DNA of 64,000 bases, from contig NZ_KE557320.1 of assembly GCF_000442315.1 (NCBI RefSeq), positions 519,506 through 583,505 of the forward strand, in the 5' to 3' direction. This document shows, piece after piece, positions 1-10,172 of the stretch; within the stretch, counting starts at the first letter, position 1, and each line of letters begins with the position of its first letter. This DNA is from Rubellimicrobium thermophilum DSM 16684. Lineage in GTDB: Bacteria > Pseudomonadota > Alphaproteobacteria > Rhodobacterales > Rhodobacteraceae. A model generated the notes under the pieces. It had not been told where the DNA came from, ran no database searches, and saw only the letters and a program-made list of their open reading frames with translations. The position numbers were made by a program, and so were the translations under genes.

Positions 1-103
1 CGGTGACATCGCTTCGTCTCGGGAGAGGAAGCAGGACCGCGTCAACGACCGCATGGAGCACAACGAGCGCGCCGCGGGCGGGACTGAACCCGCCCGCCGC
101 GGG
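1..103. other. Window edge, no gene recognised
   Basis: No coding frame with recognisable content is seen downstream of the gcvP stop. The only structure is an inverted repeat at 74-97 with 9-bp GC-only arms (gcgggcggg and cccgcccgc) and a 6-nt loop. It starts about seven bases past the gcvP stop and could end gcvP transcription, but no T-tract follows it on the minus strand, so it is a weak terminator candidate. Confidence 0.4.
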
Positions 104-2941
104 TCATTCGGCGGCTTGGGCGTAATCCTCGACCGGCGGACAGATGCAGACCAGATTCCGGTCGCCATAGGCATTGTCCACGCGCCCGACAGGCGGCCAA
201 TACTTGTCCACCCGGAACGCCCCAGGCGGGAAGCACCCCTGTTCACGGCTGTAGGGACGATCCCAGTCGGCCACGAGATCCTGGACAGTATGCGGCGCGC
301 GGCGGAGGGGAGACTCCTCGACCCGCCAGTCGCCGCGTTCCACGGCGGCAATCTCCTCGCGGATGCCGAGCATCGCGGCGATGAACCGGTCGATCTCGGC
401 CTTGGGTTCGGATTCGGTCGGTTCCACCATCAGCGTTCCGGCCACAGGCCAGGACATGGTGGGGGCGTGGAATCCGTTGTCGATAAGCCGTTTGGCGATG
501 TCTTCTACCGTAATGCCGTGGGCGGCGAAGGGCCGGGTGTCGAGGATGCATTCATGCGCGACCCGTCCGCGATTGCCGGCGAACAGGATGGGATAGGCAT
601 CCTTCAGGCGCGCCGCGACATAATTGGCGCTCAGGATGGCGACCTTTGTCGCCTGGGTCAGCCCGGCCCCACCCATGAGAAGGCAATATGCCCATGAAAT
701 CAGGAGGATCGATGCCGATCCGAAGGGCGCAGCCGAAACTGCGCCGGCCTGACCGCTTCGGGGATCGGTCGGCAGATAGGGCGCCAGATGGGCCTTGACC
801 CCGATCGGGCCCATCCCGGGCCCGCCGCCACCATGGGGAATGGCAAAGGTCTTGTGGAGGTTCAGATGCGAGACATCGGCCCCGACAAGCCCCGGTTTCA
901 CAAGGCCCACCAGGGCATTCATGTTCGCGCCATCCAGATAGACCTGCCCGCCATGGGCATGGGTGATGTCGCAGACCTCGCGCAGCGTGTCCTCGAAAAC
1001 CCCATGCGTGGACGGATAGGTGATCATGCAGGCGGCGAGACGATCCCCCGCCGCGGCGGCCTTGGCCCGGAAATCCTCCAGGTCCACATCCCCCTGGCTT
1101 GTGGATCGGACAACCACAACCTCCATCCCGGCCATCTGGGCCGAGGCGGGATTGGTCCCGTGGGCACTGACCGGGATCAGGCAAATGCGCCGCTGATCAT
1201 CGCCGCGGGCACGGTGATAGCGCAGGATCGTCAGAAGGCCGGCATACTCTCCCTGCGCGCCCGAATTCGGCTGCATCGAGAAGGCGTCATAGCCGGTGAT
1301 CTCGCACAGCTTGGCCGAAAGGTCCTCGATCGCCTCGCGATAGCCGGCAGCCTGATCCTCGGGACAGAACGGATGGAGATTGGCGAATTCCGGCCAGGTG
1401 AGGGGGATCATCTCGGCCGCGGCATTCAGCTTCATCGTGCAGGATCCCAGGGGGATCATGGCGCGATCCAGGGCAAGATCGCGGTCCGACAGACGACGCA
1501 TGTAGCGCATCATCTCTGCCTCGGCCCGGTTCATGTGAAAGACCGGATGGGTCAGATAGGATGAGGTGCGCAGGAGATCTTCGGGGATGGCGACATTCCC
1601 CCGATGCGGCGGGGCCGCGTCGATTCCAAAGGTGCGAAGCACGCGCAGCAGCACCTGCTCGTCAGTCGTCTCGTCCAGGGAGATCCCGACGCGGTCGGTC
1701 CCGATCCGGCGGAGATTCAGTCCCTCGGCGCGCGCAGCGGCCAGAATTCCCGCCTGACCTACCCCGACCTCGACAGTGATCGTGTCGAAGAAATGCGAGG
1801 GCGAGACCCGTGCCCCGGCAGCCTGCAGGGCCCGTGCCAGACGCTGCGTATGGATGTGGACGCGCTCGGCGATGGCGCGCAGCCCCTTGGGCCCATGGAA
1901 CACCGCATACATCGAGGCCATGACCGCAAGCAGGGCCTGGGCGGTGCAGACATTGGACGTCGCCTTCTCGCGGCGGATGTGCTGCTCCCGGGTCTGGAGC
2001 GCGAGGCGATAGGCGCGATTTCCCCGCGCATCCACCGAGACGCCGACGATCCGGCCCGGCATGGCCCGCTTCAGCGAATCCCGGCAGGACATGAAGGCGG
2101 CATGTGGCCCGCCATAGCCCATGGGAACACCGAAGCGCTGGGCGCTTCCCACGGCAATGTCTGCCCCCATCGCGCCGGGCTCCTTCAGCAGGGTCAGGGC
2201 GAGCAGATCCGTCGCGACGATGGCCAGCGCCCCGGCTGCATGCAGGCGATCGATGTCGCCGGTCAGGTCGCGGAGATGGCCGAATGTACCGGGATACTGG
2301 AAGATTGCCCCGAAAACCTCTGAAGGAACAAGAGAATCCGGTGGTCCGACAAGAACATGGATGCCCAGGGGCTCGGCCCTTGTGCGGATGACGGCAATTG
2401 TCTGGGGATGGCAGTCCTCGGCGACGAAAAAGGCCTTGGCCTTCGATTTGGCGCTGCGCTGCGCCATCGTCATCGCCTCGGCAGCGGCAGTGGCCTCATC
2501 GAGGAGCGAGGCATTCGCGACCGGCAGGCCGGTCAGGTCCGACACCATCGTCTGGAAATTGAGAAGCGCCTCGAGGCGGCCCTGGGCGATTTCCGGCTGA
2601 TAGGGTGTATAGGCCGTGTACCAGGCAGGATTCTCAAGGATGTTCCGCTGGATGGCAGGTGGTGTGACAGTGCCGTAATAGCCTTGTCCGATCAGCGAGA
2701 TGAGGGGCCGGTTGCGCGCGGCGACGGCGCGCATCCGGGCCAGAAGCTCGCGCTCCGTCAGGGCGGGCCAGGACAGGCTGTCCTTCTGCCGGATCGATGC
2801 CGGCACGGTCTCGTCGATCAGGGCATCGAGGGAAGGTGCGCCGACAACCTCGAGCATCTCGGCCATTTCCTCCGGGGACGGGCCGATATGGCGGCGGTTG
2901 GCAAAGTCGTCAGGGTCGTAACCGACCGGCTGCCAGGCCAT
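104..2941 (-). CDS. gcvP: Glycine dehydrogenase (decarboxylating), P-protein
   Basis: This is the PLP-dependent P-protein of the cytoplasmic glycine cleavage system. It decarboxylates glycine and passes the aminomethyl group to the lipoyl arm of GcvH. The product is 945 residues, the normal length for the single-chain form. The PLP-binding lysine motif [14 protein letters not shown] is visible, with the lysine at about residue 697. An AGGAGGAG ribosome-binding site lies six bases before the ATG at 2941. It is the last gene of a gcvT-gcvH-gcvP operon and starts 24 bp after the gcvH stop. The frame is intact. Confidence 0.98.
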   Translation of the reverse strand: MAWQPVGYDPDDFANRRHIGPSPEEMAEMLEVVGAPSLDALIDETVPASIRQKDSLSWPALTERELLARMRAVAARNRPLISLIGQGYYGTVTPPAIQRNILENPAWYTAYTPYQPEIAQGRLEALLNFQTMVSDLTGLPVANASLLDEATAAAEAMTMAQRSAKSKAKAFFVAEDCHPQTIAVIRTRAEPLGIHVLVGPPDSLVPSEVFGAIFQYPGTFGHLRDLTGDIDRLHAAGALAIVATDLLALTLLKEPGAMGADIAVGSAQRFGVPMGYGGPHAAFMSCRDSLKRAMPGRIVGVSVDARGNRAYRLALQTREQHIRREKATSNVCTAQALLAVMASMYAVFHGPKGLRAIAERVHIHTQRLARALQAAGARVSPSHFFDTITVEVGVGQAGILAAARAEGLNLRRIGTDRVGISLDETTDEQVLLRVLRTFGIDAAPPHRGNVAIPEDLLRTSSYLTHPVFHMNRAEAEMMRYMRRLSDRDLALDRAMIPLGSCTMKLNAAAEMIPLTWPEFANLHPFCPEDQAAGYREAIEDLSAKLCEITGYDAFSMQPNSGAQGEYAGLLTILRYHRARGDDQRRICLIPVSAHGTNPASAQMAGMEVVVVRSTSQGDVDLEDFRAKAAAAGDRLAACMITYPSTHGVFEDTLREVCDITHAHGGQVYLDGANMNALVGLVKPGLVGADVSHLNLHKTFAIPHGGGGPGMGPIGVKAHLAPYLPTDPRSGQAGAVSAAPFGSASILLISWAYCLLMGGAGLTQATKVAILSANYVAARLKDAYPILFAGNRGRVAHECILDTRPFAAHGITVEDIAKRLIDNGFHAPTMSWPVAGTLMVEPTESEPKAEIDRFIAAMLGIREEIAAVERGDWRVEESPLRRAPHTVQDLVADWDRPYSREQGCFPPGAFRVDKYWPPVGRVDNAYGDRNLVCICPPVEDYAQAAE

Positions 2942-2965
2942 GCTGAGCTCCTCCTGAATGACCGA

Positions 2966-3328
2966 TCAGGCGATCATGTCCTGATATTCATCCTCGTCCA
3001 TGAACCCGTCGAGGACGGCCAGATCATCCACCCGGATCTTGAAGAACCATCCGGCGCCGAGGGGATCCTCGTTGATCAGGCCGGGATTTTCCGTGAGCTT
3101 CTGATTGACCTCGACGATCTCGCCATCCACGGGCGCCAGGATGTCCGATGCGGCCTTGACGCTCTCGATCACGACGACTTCGTCGCCGGCCGCCACCATG
3201 GCCTCGACCTCGGGGAGTTCGACGAAGACGATGTCTCCCAGCTCCTTGGCCGCGTGTTCGGTGATCCCCACGACGATGACGTTTTCGCCTTCGGGACGAA
3301 GCCATTCGTGGTCTTCGGTGAATTTCAT
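2966..3328 (-). CDS. gcvH: Glycine cleavage system H protein
   Basis: The lipoyl carrier protein shuttles the aminomethyl group between GcvP and GcvT. It is 120 residues, a typical H-protein length. The lipoylation motif ESVKAAS is present with the acceptor lysine at residue 58. The start at 3328 gives the canonical N-terminus MKFTEDHEW; a longer frame upstream merely reads into gcvT. It begins 8 bp after the gcvT stop and 24 bp ahead of gcvP, so the three genes form one tight operon. Confidence 0.98.
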   Translation of the reverse strand: MKFTEDHEWLRPEGENVIVVGITEHAAKELGDIVFVELPEVEAMVAAGDEVVVIESVKAASDILAPVDGEIVEVNQKLTENPGLINEDPLGAGWFFKIRVDDLAVLDGFMDEDEYQDMIA

Positions 3329-3336
3329 CGGATGCC

Positions 3337-4485
3337 TCAACGCTTGAAGGAGGGTGGGACGAAGGGAAGGGAACAGACCGTGGCCGGAAGGGTCTTTCCG
3401 CGGACCTCTCCTGTCAGGCGCGTTCCGGGCGATGCAAAGGCGATATCGACATAGGCCATGGCGATGGGGGCGCCGAGGGTCGGCCCGAATCCGCCCGATG
3501 TCACGCGTCCGATCGGTCCGGCCTCGGCCAGAACCGGGGTGCCCGCGCGCATCGGCTGACGCCCTTCGGGGCGCAGGCCGACCCGGCGGCGCCGGGGACC
3601 GATCTCCAGTTGTCGCAGGATCCGGTCCGCCCCCGGAAAGCCGCCGTGACGGGGGCCTCCTGCCCGGCGGGACCGGCCGATGGACCACTCAAGGGCGGCT
3701 TCCACCGGGCTGGTGCTGCGGTCGATGTCCTGCCCGTAGAGACAGAGGCCGGCTTCGAGGCGCAGGGAGTCCCTCGCGGCCAGCCCCGCAGGCTTCACCC
3801 CAGGCTGGCTCAGAAGGGCCAGGGCGAGGGACTCGGCCGCGGCCAGGGGAACCGAGATCTCGAAGCCATCCTCGCCGGTGTAGCCGGATCGCGAAACCCA
3901 GATCTCGCAGTCATGCCAGCGAAAGCTGGCGGCATCCATGAAGCGCATGGCCTCGATGCCGGGCAGCAGTGCAGACAGCGCTGCGGCCGATTGCGGCCCC
4001 TGCAGGGCGAACAGGGCACGATCCGTGATCTCCTCGATGTCTGCGCCGGGCAGGGCATCGGACAGATGTGCGATGTCTGCGTTGCGGGTGGCGGCATTGA
4101 CGACCAGGAAAAGGTGATCGGGGCGGGCCGTGATCATCAGGTCATCGAGGATGCCGCCGGCATCGTCCGTCAGCAGGGCATAGCGCTGCCGCCCTTCCGG
4201 GAGCCCGCAGAGATCCGCCGGCGTGAGGCCTTCCATGGCGGCACGGAGACGCTCCATCCCGTGATGGGGCCGCAGGATCACCTGACCCATATGGCTCACA
4301 TCAAAGAGGCTGGCGGCGGATCGGGTCTGCTCATGTTCGGCGATGACCCCATCGCCATAGTGGAGGGGCATGTCCCAGCCGGCGAAGGGGCCCATCCGCG
4401 CACCCAGGCTGCGATGGAGGCCATCGAGAGGCAGATGCCTCAGACCTTGAGTTGCCGTTGCATTCAAGGGCGCCTCCCCAGCCAT
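3337..4485 (-). CDS. gcvT: Glycine cleavage system aminomethyltransferase, T protein
   Basis: T protein transfers the one-carbon unit from the H-protein lipoyl arm to tetrahydrofolate and releases ammonia. From the ATG at 4485 the product is 382 residues. It contains the family features YGDGVIAEHEQTR, FDVSHMGQV and SRSGYTGEDGFEISVP. A longer frame reaches 4584, but that extra part has no family content and overlaps the operator candidate, so the internal ATG is preferred. It is the first gene of the operon and diverges from dadA. Confidence 0.95.
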   Translation of the reverse strand: MAGEAPLNATATQGLRHLPLDGLHRSLGARMGPFAGWDMPLHYGDGVIAEHEQTRSAASLFDVSHMGQVILRPHHGMERLRAAMEGLTPADLCGLPEGRQRYALLTDDAGGILDDLMITARPDHLFLVVNAATRNADIAHLSDALPGADIEEITDRALFALQGPQSAAALSALLPGIEAMRFMDAASFRWHDCEIWVSRSGYTGEDGFEISVPLAAAESLALALLSQPGVKPAGLAARDSLRLEAGLCLYGQDIDRSTSPVEAALEWSIGRSRRAGGPRHGGFPGADRILRQLEIGPRRRRVGLRPEGRQPMRAGTPVLAEAGPIGRVTSGGFGPTLGAPIAMAYVDIAFASPGTRLTGEVRGKTLPATVCSLPFVPPSFKR

Positions 4486-4563
4486 GACCGGACAAGGGGT
4501 ATGTCCAGCCAGCGTGCGACGCAAGCGCCCAGGCTTGCGACAAGGGATCCGTTCAGGGCCAAA

Positions 4564-4584
4564 ATGCAGGATATCATCCTGCAT
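4564..4584. promoter_or_regulatory. Palindromic operator candidate between gcvT and dadA
   Basis: Perfect 9-bp arms, atgcaggat and atcctgcat, flank a 3-bp spacer. A degenerate copy (tagcaggat, one spacer base, atcttgcaa) lies at 4626-4644. The two left half-sites are 62 bp apart, close to six helical turns, so a regulator could bind both from one face. The surrounding 4590-4660 stretch is clearly AT-richer than the coding DNA and should hold both divergent promoters. The cognate regulator is not identifiable here. Confidence 0.55.
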
Positions 4585-4725
4585 GTTTGTTAATTATTAG
4601 AATAAAAACTCAGTATAGTCAAGAATAGCAGGATGATCTTGCAAAGTTTCCGATAGGAAACGCATCTTTGCGAGCATCTGCGCACTCCCCTGCGCTATCC
4701 CCCGGATGACAGCGGGAGACGGACG

Positions 4726-6024
4726 ATGAAGGTGATTGTTCTGGGGGCCGGCGTGATCGGCGTCACCACGGCGTGGTATCTGCGTCAGGCGGGTCACGAT
4801 GTGGCGGTTCTCGAACGGCGGGCGGCGCCGGGGCTCGAGACATCCTTCGCCAATGCCGGAGAGGTCAGCCCCGGCTATTCAGCCCCATGGGCGGCGCCCG
4901 GCATCCCGCTCAAAGCCTTGCGCTGGATGCTCCAGCGCCATGCCCCCCTGATCCTGCGGCCCGATCTCGACTGGGCGCGCCTCGTCTGGCTGGCCCGGAT
5001 GCTGATGAACTGCACCTCTGCTGCTTATGCCACCAACAAGGCAAGGATGGTGCGCCTGGCCGAATATTCGCGGCGCGAGCTCGAGGCGCTCCGCGAGGCG
5101 ACCGCAATCCGTTATGACGAGCGAATGCTCGGAACGCTGCAGGTCTTCCGCAGCGAACGGCAGATGCAGGCGGCACAGAAGGACATTGCCGTCCTGCAGG
5201 ACAGGGGAGTCCGATTCGAGCTGCTCGATGCCGACGGGTGCGTCCGTGCCGAACCCGGCCTGGCTGACGCAAGGGGCCGGATCGCCGGCGGGCTTCGCCT
5301 CCCGGGGGACGAGACCGGGGACTGCTTCAAGTTCACCACAGCCCTTGCAGCACTCTCGCGCGAGGCAGGCGTGTCGTTCCATCACGGCATCACGGTCGAA
5401 CGCCTCCTTCTGGAACGGGGCCGGATTGTCGGGGTCATCACCGATCATGGACCGCTGCAGGGCGATGCCGTGGTCGTGGCTCTCGGCAGCCATTCCCCTG
5501 CCTTGCTGCGGCCTCTGGGTCTGCGTCTGCCGGTCTGTCCGGTGAAGGGTTATTCCCTGACCATTCCGATCCGCGATGCCGCACGGGCCCCCGTCTCGAC
5601 CGTGATGGACGAGACCTACAAGGTTGCCATCACCCGGCTCGGCGACCGGATCAGGGTCGGGGGGCTGGCGGAAATTGCCGGTTTTGACCTTTCCCTGCCC
5701 GAAAGGCGCAAGGCGACCCTGCTGCGATCGCTGACCGATCTCTTCGATGGCGCCGGTGCCGTCGAGGATGCGGATTTCTGGTGCGGTCTCCGGCCGATGA
5801 CGCCGGATGGAACACCCGTCGTCGGGCCGACGCCGATCCCGGGACTGTGGACCAATACCGGACATGGCACCCTGGGATGGACCATGGCCGCCGGATCGGG
5901 TCGGGTCCTGGCCGATCTCATCTCCGGGATCCGTCCCGAGATCGAGACAGCCGATCTCGGTCTGTCGCGCTATCTGCGGCGCGACGGGATCCGGGCAGGG
6001 GTGCTGCGACCGATCGAGGCCTGA
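4726..6024 (+). CDS. dadA: D-amino-acid dehydrogenase, small subunit type
   Basis: This FAD-dependent, membrane-associated enzyme oxidatively deaminates D-amino acids to 2-oxo acids and feeds electrons to the respiratory chain. It is 432 residues, the same as characterised DadA. The N-terminal dinucleotide-binding motif GAGVIG sits at residues 7-12, followed by ETSFANAGEVSPGYSAPWA. The C-terminal FAD-closing segment (GLRPMTPDGTPVVG, then NTGHGTLGWTMAAGSG) is also present. It diverges from the glycine cleavage operon, and a shared control region would link two amino-acid degradation routes. Confidence 0.93.
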   Translation: MKVIVLGAGVIGVTTAWYLRQAGHDVAVLERRAAPGLETSFANAGEVSPGYSAPWAAPGIPLKALRWMLQRHAPLILRPDLDWARLVWLARMLMNCTSAAYATNKARMVRLAEYSRRELEALREATAIRYDERMLGTLQVFRSERQMQAAQKDIAVLQDRGVRFELLDADGCVRAEPGLADARGRIAGGLRLPGDETGDCFKFTTALAALSREAGVSFHHGITVERLLLERGRIVGVITDHGPLQGDAVVVALGSHSPALLRPLGLRLPVCPVKGYSLTIPIRDAARAPVSTVMDETYKVAITRLGDRIRVGGLAEIAGFDLSLPERRKATLLRSLTDLFDGAGAVEDADFWCGLRPMTPDGTPVVGPTPIPGLWTNTGHGTLGWTMAAGSGRVLADLISGIRPEIETADLGLSRYLRRDGIRAGVLRPIEA

Positions 6025-6157
6025 ATGCATGGCCGTGGCGCCTGCATCCTGTCCTTGACAGCGAAGAGAAGGGAGACAGGGCGCGCTGCAATGTGAGGCC
6101 CGCTCCCGTGACGCCGGCCACCGGCCAGCGTATGGGTGGGAGGGAAGGATATCAGCC

Positions 6158-6913
6158 ATGCTCACATCCGATCTCATCCTCGATGCAACTCTCCTGCCGG
6201 CGATGGCAGTCGCCCTTTTCGGGGGGGTGCTGTCCTTCCTTTCGCCCTGCGTCCTGCCCATCGTCCCGCCTTACCTCGCCTATATGAGCGGCATGACGAT
6301 GGGAGAGCTTTCGCGGACCCGGGGGGCGCCACGACAGGTTCTGACGGCCGCCGCCTTCTTCGTGCTGGGCCTCTCAACCGTGTTCCTGCTGCTTGGTGCG
6401 GCAGCCTCTGCCCTCGGGCGTGCGCTGCTGCAATGGCAGGACTGGTTCGTGCCGTTGGCCGGTGCCGTCATCATGCTGTTCGGTCTTCATTTTCTCGGGA
6501 TCTTCCGGATCCCGATCCTGGCGCGGGAGAGGCGGATCGAGGCGGGCGATCGCGGCGGCTCGGCCCTCGGGGCTTATGTCCTGGGCCTCGCCTTCGCCTT
6601 TGGCTGGACTCCCTGCCTTGGCCCGATCCTTGGAGCGATCCTCGGGATTGCGGCGACGGAGGCAAGCCTGGCCAGAGGCACAGTGCTCCTTGCCGCCTAT
6701 GCCGTCGGCCTCGGTATCCCCTTCCTGCTGGCCGCGGCTTTCTTCCCACGGCTCGGCAAGACGATGGACGGCTTGCGGCCCCATATGGGCCGGATCGAGA
6801 CGCTCTCCGGGCTTCTGCTGTGGACCGTGGGACTGCTGATGATGACAGGGCAGTTCACGGCTCTGTCCTTCTGGCTGCTCGAAACCTTTCCGGTTCTCGG
6901 ATCGGTCGGCTGA
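6158..6913 (+). CDS. ccdA: Cytochrome c biogenesis protein, CcdA/DsbD transmembrane family
   Basis: CcdA passes reducing equivalents from cytoplasmic thioredoxin across the inner membrane to periplasmic thiol proteins used in cytochrome c maturation. The 251-residue product is almost entirely hydrophobic, with about six transmembrane segments. Both signature redox cysteines are visible: SPCVLP (Cys31) and WTPCLGP (Cys153). A purine-rich gggaggga stretch precedes the ATG. The next gene starts 40 bp downstream on the same strand. Confidence 0.92.
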   Translation: MLTSDLILDATLLPAMAVALFGGVLSFLSPCVLPIVPPYLAYMSGMTMGELSRTRGAPRQVLTAAAFFVLGLSTVFLLLGAAASALGRALLQWQDWFVPLAGAVIMLFGLHFLGIFRIPILARERRIEAGDRGGSALGAYVLGLAFAFGWTPCLGPILGAILGIAATEASLARGTVLLAAYAVGLGIPFLLAAAFFPRLGKTMDGLRPHMGRIETLSGLLLWTVGLLMMTGQFTALSFWLLETFPVLGSVG

Positions 6914-6953
6914 TGCCTTACCTTCGCCATGCTCCATCACTAACCATGCAGGC

Positions 6954-8203
6954 ATGGACAGGGTCGAAGGCAGGGCCGTCGCGCGGCGCCGGGTGTTCTA
7001 CATTCCCGGCTACGACCCCCATCATCCCCGACGCTATTACGAATTGTATCGTCAGGAAGGGCCGGCCCAGGCGGCCATTTCCGGCTATGTGATCGAAACA
7101 TCGCCAAAGCGCGGCGCCCGGCCCTTCGGCTGGAAGGCCACGGGGCACATGGATGGCCGGCAGACGGAGGCGGACTTCAGCGTCCTGATGTGGTCCGACA
7201 TCGTGCGCGAATCGATGAACACCGGTATTGTCGGCACTTATGTCCAGATGCTGCGGACGCTCTGGATCTATGTCTCATCGGGGGCCCTCTGGCGTCTGAT
7301 GGGCCTGCGCAAGGGCCCCGTCATTGCCGCGCTCTATCCGCCACTGATGCTGATCGGGCAGGGGGCGGTTGCAGTCGGTCTGGGCCTTCTGGCCGGCTGG
7401 GCTGCCGCGCAGGGGGTGGAGGCTTCTGGGCTCGGAGGGCGGACAGCTGCCCGCCTTGTCGGGGGGATCGCTGCCCTGGGCCTTGCGGTGGCCGTCCTGC
7501 AGTGGTTCCGGCGCAAGGATGCCAGGCTCTTTGCCTATTACCTGCTGCATGACTATGCCTTTTCCGCCCGCTGAGGGGGGCCAATCCCCCGGCGCTGGAG
7601 CAGCGGCTGGGCGAGTTCCGCCAGGCGATCGCCGAGGCCCTGCAGGAAGACGGAATCGACGAGGTGCTGCTTGTCGGACATTCCTCCGGTGCCCATCTCG
7701 CGGTTTCGGTCATGGCCGATCTGGTCCGTTTGCAGGATCTGTCCCCCCGGAACGGACCCGCGCTGGGGCTTCTGACCCTGGGGCAGGTCATCCCGATGAT
7801 GTCCTTCCTGCCTGAAGCTCACCGCCTCCGGGGCGATCTGGCCTGTCTGGCCGCATGCGACCGCATTGCATGGGTGGATGTCTCTGCGCCGGGCGACGGC
7901 TGTGCCTTTGCGCTGTGCGATCCGGTGGCCGTGTCCGGAGTCCGGCCGCCCGGCGCGTGCTGGCCTCTGGTCATTTCCGCCGCCTTCACCCGGACCCTGT
8001 CCCCCGAACGATGGAAGCGGTTGCGCTGGCGCTTCTTCCGGCTCCACTTCCAGTATCTCTGCGCCTTCGATCATCCCGGCGATTACGACTATTTCCGTAT
8101 CACGGCCGGTCCTCGCACCTTGCGGGACCGCTTTGCCGGGCGGCCTCCCTCGCGGTCGCGGATCGAACGGCCTGTCTCGCCCCACAGGTCGGTGGCGGCA
8201 TGA
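6954..8203 (+). CDS. Unrecognised lipase-like membrane protein (frameshifted in this sequence)
   Basis: I do not recognise this gene by function. Its first frame (6954-7574) starts MDRVEGRAVARRRVFYIPGY and contains two likely membrane segments at roughly residues 125-150 and 163-182. A second frame, open from before 7574 to 8203, continues with a nucleophile-elbow motif GHSSG near residue 240, as in alpha/beta hydrolases. One missing base near 7565-7575 joins the two into about 416 residues. The stop overlaps the P450 start as ATGA, so the two genes are translationally coupled. A membrane-bound esterase or lipase working with the P450 is inference only. Confidence 0.6.
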
Positions 8204-9556
8204 TCCGCCCCCCGAAACCGGCATCGAGGCCTGACCGGGTCTCTCTGCTGCGCTATCTGCGCCTGTTCCGCCGCGACATCCTCAGCGCCCAGCCCGCAAG
8301 GCTCTATCGCGCCTGGATGGCCGAGTTCCGCACGCCCTTCTTCACCTCCTATCTGGTCAACGATCCGGCCCTGCTGCGACGGGTGCTGGATGAATGTCCC
8401 GGCCAGTTCCCCAAATCCGACCGGATCGGGGCGGGGCGTCCGGCCGCTTCTGGGCCAGTCCGTCTTCGTGACGAACGGAAAACAGTGGGAACGCCAGCGC
8501 CGGATCATCGACCCCGCCCTCGAGGGCGGACGGCTGCGCGAGACCTTTCCGGCCCTGCATGCCGCAGGGGCAGCCGCCGCAGGACGGATCGCGAGGCTTG
8601 CGGATGGCCGGCCTTTCGATATCGAACCCGAGGCCAGCCATGCCGCGGCCGATGCCATCTTCCGGACGCTGTTCTCGATCCCCATCGAGGATCACACCGC
8701 AACGGCCGTCTTCGAGGCATTCCGTCAGCATCAACGGACGCAGCCGCTCCTCAACCTCGCCGCCTTCGTGCCCCTGCCGTCCTGGTTCCCGCGCTTTCAC
8801 CGATGGCGGACGCTGGCAACCGCGCGGAAGATCCGCCGCCTCATTGGCGGTCTGACCCGTGATCGTGCAAAGGCCATCGAGGAGGGCACGGCCCCGGATG
8901 ATCTCGCAACCAAGATCATGACGACGCGCGATCCTCTGTCCGGCGAGAGATTCGCCTGGCAGGAGATGGTCGATCAGGTGGCAATCTTCTTCCTGGCTGG
9001 GCATGAGACATCGGCCTCGGCCCTGTCATGGGCGCTCTGGCTGCTGGCTGCCCATCCCGAATGGCAGGACCGTGCCGCCGCTGAGGCCATGGCCTATGAC
9101 GACAGTTTTGCCGGCCTGGGAAAGCTTCGCGTCTGCCGGGATGTGTTCCGCGAAGCCTTGCGGCTTTATCCGCCGGTTCCGATGATGGTGCGCGAGGCCG
9201 CCTGTCCCCAGACCTTCCGGGGCAGGGCGGTCGCCAGGGGGGCCCAGATCGTGCTGTCCCCTTGGCATCTCCATCGCCATGAACGGATCTGGACCGAGCC
9301 GGACCGCTTTGATCCCGGCCGCTGGAATACCGAAGACGGCCGTCATTGCGCGCGCGAAGCCTATCTGCCCTTTTCGCGCGGCCCCCGGGTCTGTCCGGGG
9401 GCAGGGTTCGCCATGGTCGAAGGGCCGCTGTTCCTGGCTCTCCTCCTCCGACGGATCCGGTTCCATGTCGATGAGACCCGCCTTCCCGTTCCGGTTGCCC
9501 ATCTGACGGTCAGGGGGCGAGACGGGATCTGGCTGAGGGGAACCCCACGATCCTGA
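8200..9556 (+). CDS. Cytochrome P450 (frameshifted in this sequence)
   Basis: This is a haem-thiolate monooxygenase of unknown substrate. The first 77 or so residues are read from the ATG at 8200, and the rest from another frame up to 9556. Removing one G from the gggg run at 8433-8436 joins them as SDRIGAGVRPLLGQ and yields about 451 residues, a normal P450 length. The I-helix oxygen-activation motif AGHETSA, the K-helix EALRLYP and the haem loop FSRGPRVCPGAGFA with the proximal cysteine are all intact. No N-terminal membrane anchor is obvious. The start overlaps the hydrolase-like gene by 4 bp. Confidence 0.9.
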
Positions 9557-9706
9557 TCGGCACCGGTCCGTCCGGACAGGGACGCGCAGCGGCTGTCTGT
9601 CGGCAACAGGCCGGCGACCCTTCATGAGGGATCGCCCGCATGGGCCGCGGTCATTCGGCCCTTGGTCTGACGGAACGGTGCCGGGGCAGGCGGCCCATCC
9701 GGGGGC

Positions 9707-9928
9707 TCAGTGCCGCGACAGGGCCCAGCGGAGCAGCCAGACCCGGATCGCGGAGGCCAGAGCCGTTTCTGGGTCGCGCTCTTCGTCGATGCGCGTGCAG
9801 AGGGCGTTTACCGAGAGCCCCTCGGCCCGGGCAGCCTCCTGAAGCACCTCCCAGAACGCATCCTCGAGCGATACAGAGGTGCGATGACCATGCAGGGTCA
9901 GTGAGCGTTTCCGGGGGGCGCCCATCAC
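9707..9928 (-). CDS. Ribbon-helix-helix domain protein
   Basis: This is a small basic protein of about 73 residues. The core RSLTLHGHRTSVSLEDAFWE followed by GLSVNALCTRIDEE matches the RHH_4 family of putative DNA-binding proteins. Two starts are possible: GTG at 9928 or ATG at 9925. Both overlap the stop of the upstream DUF4169 gene, implying translational coupling. It is third in a fumC - DUF4169 - RHH arrangement that is common in Rhodobacterales. No target is known. Confidence 0.75.
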   Translation of the reverse strand: MMGAPRKRSLTLHGHRTSVSLEDAFWEVLQEAARAEGLSVNALCTRIDEERDPETALASAIRVWLLRWALSRH

Positions 9929-10104
9929 GTCTCGCGTTTCAGGGCATCCAGATCACGCTGGGCCTTCTCGTTGCGCATTGCTTCCAGACGCTTCTGGGCC
10001 CTGGTCCGTCCGTATTTCAAGGCATTGGCGTCGGCCCTGCGCTCCTCCCTCGCCCGCTCGCGTGCCTTGCGGGCCCTGTTCAGGTTGATCGGGGATCCGC
10101 TCAT
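9925..10104 (-). CDS. DUF4169 family protein
   Basis: This protein has 59 residues and is very rich in Arg, Lys, Glu and Ala. It has the DUF4169 pattern INLNRARKAR, then ADANALKYGRTRAQK, and a basic-acidic helical tail. The start at 10104 is chosen because the family begins just before the NLNR motif; a longer frame upstream has no family content. It begins 68 bp after the fumC stop and overlaps the RHH gene. The function is unknown, and the composition suggests a single long helix. Confidence 0.75.
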   Translation of the reverse strand: MSGSPINLNRARKARERAREERRADANALKYGRTRAQKRLEAMRNEKAQRDLDALKRET

Positions 10105-10172
10105 GGCACACCTCGGGTCGAAAGGATGGGTCGGTTCGCGCAGGGCCGCCGACAGGACGCCGATGGCGATCC

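Noticed and set aside
4486..4725. Glycine riboswitch upstream of gcvT
   Set aside because: Glycine riboswitches are common before gcvT, but no glycine-aptamer core such as a CCGAAGG-type segment is visible on the minus strand here.
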